NCBI GenBank assembly: GCA_029964075.1
Contig: CM057140.1
Location: 3,180,643-3,244,642, forward strand
Reading direction: 5' to 3'
Source of the DNA: Patiria pectinifera
Taxonomy: Eukaryota; Echinodermata; Asteroidea; Valvatida; Asterinidae
DNA: 64,000 nucleotides
Part shown: in pieces, positions 58,824 through 64,000 of the stretch
How the letters are laid out: the number at the start of each line of letters is the position of its first letter
Position numbering within the stretch: position 1 is the first letter of the stretch
Notes under the pieces: model-generated
What the model saw: the letters and a program-made list of their open reading frames with translations, nothing else
Told to the model about the DNA's origin: nothing
The model's database searches: none
Position numbers and translations under genes: made by a program

Positions 58824-59167
58824 AATTAAGCGAAGAAATTCCGATCTCAGAATCAAGATCCTTGCAATAGCGTTGGTCCCAGATTTCTACTTATATGGCA
58901 AACTGTTTTTAACAAGTTTTAAAATTAATCTAGATCCAAGTTTACATCGGATGTTTCCGAAAATTTCACCACATGGGCGCTGCCATATTTATTACGCTGG
59001 TATTCGACAGTTTATACATTTGCGAGTGAAGAAAGCGCTTTTTAACTGCTTGCGTACCAGGGAAGAATGTCCAATACACCGCCCTCTTTCGTTCGCAAAA
59101 TGCACATGTTACATGCATGAGTGATTCAGTGTGACTGTGAGGAGCGCAACCATATTTTTGTGTCGAA
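58824..59167. promoter_or_regulatory. Divergent promoter of LTN1 and ZMPSTE24
   Basis: Only 344 bp separate the two start codons, so 5' UTRs and core promoters of both genes must fit here. No TATA box stands out for either side, as is usual for housekeeping promoters. GGGCGCTGCCATATTTATTA at 58975-58995 contains a GCCAT core on the minus-strand side that could be a YY1-type element (inference). CTTTCGTTCGCAAAATGCAC lies nearer ZMPSTE24. Confidence 0.7.
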
Positions 59168-59281
59168 ATGGAAGATTTAGTCAAAGAAACTCCCTTAATG
59201 GATCCTCAGACGATATTCCAATATGTCTTTATATTCTTCTGGGTCATGTATGTATGGGAGTCCTATCTTTCTTATCGACAG
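59168..59281 (+). CDS. ZMPSTE24: ZMPSTE24 exon 1
   Basis: 38 codons, [20 protein letters not shown], then the first membrane segment [18 protein letters not shown]. Start chosen as the ATG opening this conserved frame. Donor GTAAGATT; phase 0. Confidence 0.92.
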
Positions 59282-62200
59282 GTAAGATTTTGAGAAACTT
59301 TGTCATGTTTGTCACTTTTCAGGTTGTGTTACTGCATGGAGGAATAAGGCAAGAGCGCCCTCACAGGACATGTTTTGTTTATGTCAAGTTATTTGGCCGG
59401 CATCTGTTTCCATCTAAGTTCTAGTATTAAATCAAATGTTATTTTCACGGAGGCTTTCTTGGATGGGCTGATATTTAAATGTGATCATGGTGATATTGGC
59501 TGCTCCAGTGTTCGACATGTCCTAATTCTATTCAATTTAATTTTTCAGTATATTTTTTCCAACAGGGGCTAGGTCATAATTGGTACCAGAATACGGAGAC
59601 ATTGGGTTATGTCAATGTATGTGGTTCCCTAGCCCGACTGCGTCTGGCTGTACAGTACTATTGCAAGCTCTGTAGTACGGCCAGACGTCCAATGCTTCCA
59701 CAGAGACTGAATTTTTTTGGTCGCTGATGTAGCGATTTTGCTACAGATTTCGATCGAGATTATCTTTCCATCCAGGACAAAAATTTCCAAAGTTAAGGTT
59801 CTTAGTCGTAGAGCAACTCATACCTTTTCGAAAAAACGTTCTTTGGTTTCAATATTTTCATCCATCTGGCCAAAAGACGACTTTCAGTCATCATCTTCCA
59901 CAAATATCGTCCCGAAAATGCTCCCCCATGCGATTTCAAAATGGCGGCCGCGCTGTAATGTATGCATTATGCGAGCGCGCTTGGGCAAGATAATGAATAT
60001 GCATCATAGTTTATGACGTTTGTCGGACACTCAGCGCGGCTGGCCATACAAACACGAGGTTATGAACTAAATAATGCATATTCATTATCTTGCCCAAGCG
60101 CGCTCGCATAATGCATACATTACAGCGCAGCCGCCATTTTGAAATATAATGCATACATTACAGCGCAGCCGCCATTTTGAAATCGCATGGGGGAGCATTT
60201 TCGGGACGATATTTGTGGAAGATGATGACTGAAAGTCGTCTTTTGGCCAGATGGATGAAAATATTGAAACCAAAGAACGTTTTTTCGAAAAGGTATGAGC
60301 TGCTCTACGACTAAGAACCTTAACTTTGGAAATTTTTGTCCTGGATGGAAAGATAATCTCGATCGAAATCTGTAGACGCAGTCGGGCTAGTGGTTCCCAT
60401 GATGGGGTTTTGTAATCAAGTCGACAAGTGCACAATTTGCATAGTCCTTTCTTTCTGTTTGTTTTGTAGAGGCAAGTCTACCGTAATACTGCGGAGGTAC
60501 CGGCCCCGCTACGTGACATCCTAGACCATGAGACCTTTGAGAAGTCTCGCCTGTACCAGCTGGACAAGAGCTCCTTTGGTTTCTGGCAAGGGGTCTTCTC
60601 ACAGCTTGAATCCTCGGTGAGTATTTTGGTGTAGTTATCCCACGAGCGCGAGTGGAACAAAAATATGTAGTGAGTCTGTGTCCCATACGCCACTAGGCAC
60701 TACTTTTTCCGTCTTCAAGTGGGATAACGAATTTACCTTCAAGCAAAATTAAAACACATTATTCGAGATGCAGTACATATGCTGTGGTTATGTTTCAGCT
60801 GTTAATTGTTATGACTTGTGATGACTTGTGATGGACTAGTGATGACTTGTGTTGGACTAGTGATGACTTGTGATGGACTAGTGATGACTTGTGATGGACT
60901 AGTGATGACTTGTGATGGACTAGTGATGACTTGTGATGGACTTGTGATGGACTAGTGATGACTTTATGATGGACTAGTAATGACTTGTTATGGACTAGTG
61001 ATGACTTGTGATGGACTAGTGGTGACTTGTGATGGACTTGTGATGACTTGTGATGACTTATGATGGACTTGTCATGCTTGTGATGACTTATGATGGACTA
61101 GTGATGACTTGTGATGGACTAGTGGTGACTTGTGATGGACTAGTGATGAGTTGTGATGGATAGATTGCAGACAGTACAATATCAATTTTTCATTCTTTTC
61201 TATTGTTTTTTTTTCAGGCTATTCTCCTCTACGGTGGCATCCCATACATGTGGGGAGTAGCAGGGCAGGCCATAGGGTACTTTGGATATGGCCCGGAAAA
61301 CGAGGTACGTTTGTATGTATTATCCCCAACCCTACAAAACCCTTCTAAATCCATCAAAAAGGTTTCATAGGGTTTTGCAGGATTGAGGAAGGTAGAGCCC
61401 AACATCTATTACTTTATAATTCTGGTCTTGATGCCTCTTGAAACTTGGTAGGTACAAAGAGTGTGCCATAGGATTCCTGCACAATGGAGGATTTTGTAGG
61501 ATTGAGGAAGGTAGAGCTCAGCCACTATTACTTTACATGGGGCTTGATGCACTTGAAACTTGGTAGGTACAAAGAGTGTGCCATAGGATTCCTGCACAAT
61601 GGAGGATTTTGTAGGATTGAGGAAGGTAGAGCCCAGCCACTATTACTTTACATGGGGCTTGATGCCACTTGAAACTTGGTAGGTACAAAGAGTGTGCCAT
61701 TGGGTTCCTGCACAGTGGAGGATTTTGTAGGATTGAGGAAGGTAGAGCCCAGCCACTATTACTTTACATGGGGCTTTATGCCCCTTGAAACTTGGTAGGT
61801 ACAAAGAGTGTGGTTTAATAAATGCACCATTTGATATTTCCACATAGATCATTCAGTCGCTGATGTTCATGCTGCTAGCCTCCATCTACAGCACCATTGT
61901 CGGCCTGCCGTGGACCGTCTATGGCACGTTTGTCTTAGAAGAGAAACACGGCTTCAACAAACAGGTAAACATTTAGGGATAGCTTCAATATTGACTGTTC
62001 GCGAGGTCAGCGAAGTTCGCGAATTAAATTTGACACTTAGTTACGAGTGAACATCGAGCTCTGCAGGTTCATTTGCATCGCATGACAATGGGCCTTTGTT
62101 ATGCTAAATCTATGCTAATATGCTACAGCTGCTGAGTTCGCGAAGTGCGCGAACCTATCATACGCGGAGTTCGCGTAAGCTCAGTGCTCCGGTAATATTC

Positions 62201-64000
62201 AGGCTTTGTTGCGTCGGTGGTATTTGTGAAACCAGGAGCAAGGGGCTGTGTTCCCGAATATTTTTTGATAGTTTGCAAATTTGGCTTACCTAGCTCCCGG
62301 AACCATTTCTTTGAAACTCAATGGTTCTTCAGTCTGGAGAACTGAATGGTAACACAAAGCAACCGCTAAAAACACACAGGCTAATGAAAAGATATTTTCA
62401 TCTTCTTGGCTGACCATAACGTAATGCCGCGCTGACGTATATATCAATGTTTCAAAATGCTTCGCATTTATTGTCCCCGTTCATCAAACCATGAGACCAG
62501 TTTTCGGCAGCAGCCTGAGATCAGCGCAAACTGGAGATAGGCAGTTATTGTAAAGTGTCTTGCCCAAGAACATAAACACCACGTTCCTGTGACTTATCGT
62601 CAGGTTTTTTGCATTTGATACAGACAGCAGGTTTCTTCATCAAGGACCAGATCAAGATGTTTCTGGTGACCCAAGCTCTGATGGCCCCCATTGCATCCGG
62701 ACTTCTCTACATCATACAGATGGGTGGACAGTACTTCTTCATCTATGCTTGGGCATTTGCATTCGCCGTGTCTTTGGTAGGTCAAGTCCTTGGTACTCAT
62801 ATTTTTTTTTGGCTGAAATGACCCTGTACATATCTGTCAAGAGATATTTTTCTTCAGGGAACACTAAAATTGACATTCATTAGTACTGTGTATGACAGAT
62901 GCAAAACTTTTTAAAAATAAATTGTGGTAAAGTATCTTACTTAGGAACACAAAGAGCATGATGTGTGAGTTCTGTATTATGTGAACAAGGGACCACCAGA
63001 ATTTATGCTGTGCTACTCTGTTTTCATCGCTTACATGAACTTTTGTAAACAGATTACAATAGAGTGTCTTGCCTAGGAACACAGACTATTCATGTCTGGT
63101 TTCCTGTATTACATCCACAGATTATGATCACCATCTACGCCGACTACATTGCCCCACTCTTTGACACCTTCACCCCTCTGCCCGAGGGAGAACTGAGGAC
63201 AAAGATTGAGGGACTGGCCAAGAGTATTTCCTTCCCACTCTACAAGCTCTACGTGGTTGAAGGTTGGTCAACGTTTTGTTTCACACAAGAGGCAGTACCA
63301 GTTAGCCAACTCTTGTTAAAAGCTGTTACAAAACACAGAATTGATCAGACATTCGAGCCAACATTTTCTTGTTGATTTATCTGTAGGATCTAAGAGGTCC
63401 TCTCACAGCAACGCCTATTTCTACGGCTTCTTCAAGAACAAACGCATCGTTCTGTTTGACACGCTGCTCGAGGATTACAAGCCAGTCAGCAAAGATGAGG
63501 TAGGAGGGGGTGGGGAGAGGTGGGGCATGGAGAGGCGGGGGGTTGGAATTGGGGGAGTGGGGATTGAGACACCTATGTTCTTTATACCTTTTGTTACGTG
63601 GCAAGATGCTTGTTGTCCGAAGTGCCGTGGCCTTGTGGTCTGGAGCATGAAACTCAAGATCTTTGGGTAATTTCAGTTTGTAGGTTAAAGTCCAGCCTGA
63701 AGGGTTATGGTGCCTGAGTCCTTAGGCAAGGCACTTTACACTCATTGCTTCTCCCCATCTAGGGGTAAACTGGGTACCTGTGAGGAGAGAGTTGGTTTCC
63801 GTGTATGATTTTAGCTGCTTTGTGCCAAAATATCAGCTTTGAGCTATATTCTTCTCGGGGAGCTGAGATTGTCTTTGGAATGTTTCATCTGCCCAATGAG
63901 CAGGCAGAGTAATGATGCACCAGCACTGGTGGATATGTGCATTTTGTAAGTATGCATCATTATTCCTCTTTTATTCTTCTTTAGGATAAACCCAAGGAGA
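59168..64000 (+). CDS. ZMPSTE24: ZMPSTE24 (CAAX prenyl protease 1 / Ste24): gene span, 8 exons visible, 3' end outside window
   Basis: A multi-spanning zinc metalloprotease of the ER and inner nuclear membrane. In other animals it cleaves prenylated CAAX proteins (prelamin A where present), and it has been reported to clear blocked translocons. Identification rests on in-order matches with vertebrate ZMPSTE24: [90 protein letters not shown] and [14 protein letters not shown]. All exon phases are consistent. The HExxH zinc site and the C-terminal part lie beyond base 64000. Introns hold a Mutator-like foldback, a minisatellite, a 116-bp tandem repeat and a SINE. Confidence 0.95.
59630..60389. 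mobile_element. Mutator-like foldback element with 9-bp target duplication, in ZMPSTE24 intron 1
   Basis: Ends TAGCCCGACTGCGTC and GACGCAGTCGGGCTA, with GTGGTTCCC directly repeated on both sides (59621-59629, 60390-60398). Long arms (about 59740-60000 and 60060-60375) are near-perfect inverted copies, each with the same spurious frame ([20 protein letters not shown]). The left arm has about 95 extra bases near its end. The right arm contains a tandem copy of CATTACAGCGCAGCCGCCAT. A 9-bp duplication plus long arms fits MULE-type foldbacks. No transposase. Confidence 0.85.
60470..60616 (+). CDS. ZMPSTE24: ZMPSTE24 exon 2
   Basis: 49 codons, [19 protein letters not shown], then [20 protein letters not shown]. 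Acceptor TTGTAG, donor GTGAGTAT; phase 0. Confidence 0.95.
60805..61165. repeat. Minisatellite, unit GTGATGACTTGTGATGGACTA, in ZMPSTE24 intron 2
   Basis: About seventeen units of roughly 20 bp alternating GACTTGTGATG and GACTAGTGATG. It shares the CTTGTGA core with the LTN1 intron arrays and ends about 50 bp from exon 3. Confidence 0.9.
61218..61304 (+). CDS. ZMPSTE24: ZMPSTE24 exon 3
   Basis: 29 codons, [20 protein letters not shown], then YFGYGPENE, matching human LFGGIPYLW and GFGPEYE. Acceptor TTTCAG, donor GTACGTTT. Confidence 0.93.
61385..61811 (+). repeat. Tandem repeat of about 116 bp, four copies, in ZMPSTE24 intron 3
   Basis: Each unit contains GGATTTTGTAGGATTGAGGA, AGGTAGAGCCCAGCCACTAT, TTACTTTACATGGGGCTTGA and ACTTGAAACTTGGTAGGTAC. 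The first copy is the most divergent; copies 2-4 are nearly identical, so the expansion is recent. Confidence 0.85.
61848..61964 (+). CDS. ZMPSTE24: ZMPSTE24 exon 4
   Basis: 39 codons, [20 protein letters not shown], then [19 protein letters not shown]. Acceptor CATAG, donor GTAAACAT. Confidence 0.95.
61965..62623. other. ZMPSTE24 intron 4
   Basis: Several GTTCGCGA/TTCGCGAA motifs at 61997-62185 (for example GCGAAGTTCGCGAATT and GTTCGCGAAGTGCGCGAACC) look like the ends of a small inverted-repeat element. A SINE body fragment (TGTCTTGCCCAAGAACATAA) is at 62550-62590. No gene. Confidence 0.4.
62624..62776 (+). CDS. ZMPSTE24: ZMPSTE24 exon 5
   Basis: 51 codons, [20 protein letters not shown], then [18 protein letters not shown], with two membrane segments. 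Acceptor ATACAG, donor GTAGGTCA. Confidence 0.95.
63121..63262 (+). CDS. ZMPSTE24: ZMPSTE24 exon 6
   Basis: 142 nt, [20 protein letters not shown], then [20 protein letters not shown] and YKLYVVE. Acceptor CCACAG, donor GTTGGTCA; ends in phase 1. Confidence 0.95.
63387..63499 (+). CDS. ZMPSTE24: ZMPSTE24 exon 7
   Basis: 113 nt, [20 protein letters not shown], then [18 protein letters not shown]; almost identical to the vertebrate protein here. Acceptor CTGTAG, donor GTAGGAGG; phase 0 at the end. Confidence 0.95.
63620..63960 (+). mobile_element. tRNA-derived SINE in ZMPSTE24 intron 7
   Basis: Copy of 17073-17420: GTGCCGTGGCCTTGTGGTCT, CCTTAGGCAAGGCACTTTAC, TTGCTTCTCCCCATCTAGGG, GGGTACCTGTGAGGAGAGAG and GGGGAGCTGAGATTGTCTTT. 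Confidence 0.75.
63985..64000 (+). CDS. ZMPSTE24: ZMPSTE24 exon 8 (start only)
   Basis: After acceptor TCTTTAG the frame reads DKPKE and runs into the window edge. It corresponds to the variable charged linker before the HExxH region in vertebrate ZMPSTE24. Confidence 0.75.

Noticed and set aside
59717-60435. Two mirrored 99-116 codon frames ([20 protein letters not shown])
   Set aside because: They are the two arms of the foldback element, open on both strands by symmetry; no domain.
1-64000. LTR retrovirus, Polinton or other capsid-bearing element
   Set aside because: No integrase, protease, capsid or envelope signature and no long direct terminal repeats were seen.

Overview
The window is animal nuclear DNA: spliced genes with GT-AG introns, two well-known eukaryotic housekeeping genes, single-exon class A GPCRs, a C-type lectin, Ig-domain receptors, and a dense load of SINEs, LINE fragments and MITEs. 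A marine invertebrate deuterostome fits best (echinoderm favoured; hemichordate or amphioxus not excluded). This is inferred from the gene mix and repeat style; no species-diagnostic sequence was recognised.

Two housekeeping genes form a head-to-head pair. LTN1 (listerin, E3 ligase of ribosome-associated quality control) runs on the minus strand from its start codon at 58823 down to at least 7486. I could trace 27 exons with consistent splice sites and phases, giving 5147 coding bases (1715 codons plus 2 bases). The C-terminal RWD/RING exons are not in the window and should lie to the left of base 1. ZMPSTE24 (CAAX prenyl/Ste24 protease) starts at 59168 on the plus strand, 344 bp from the LTN1 start codon. 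Eight of its exons are visible before the window ends; the HExxH catalytic exon lies beyond.

The largest LTN1 intron here (11558-36689, 25.1 kb) holds six plus-strand, apparently intronless genes: a diverged class A GPCR (15728-16738), a secreted C-type lectin (20194-20706) and four close GPCR paralogues (24816, 27501, 30353, 34755). The four paralogues share about 650-700 bp of upstream sequence. The intron left of 7486 holds two Ig-superfamily receptor copies (one cut by the window edge) in a tandem duplication. All eight nested genes are antisense to LTN1, so the locus is a housekeeping gene hosting two small clusters of receptor/recognition genes.

The rest is repeats. They include several TTAA-flanked MITE families, PIF/Harbinger-like MITEs with TWA duplications, TA-flanked mariner-like foldbacks, a Mutator-like foldback with a perfect 9-bp duplication, tRNA-derived SINEs, two LINE 3' ends, and at least five minisatellites in different introns that share a CTTGTGA core. 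Nested insertions and one filled/empty site pair give relative ages. No LTR retrovirus, Polinton, CRISPR array or confident RNA gene was seen.
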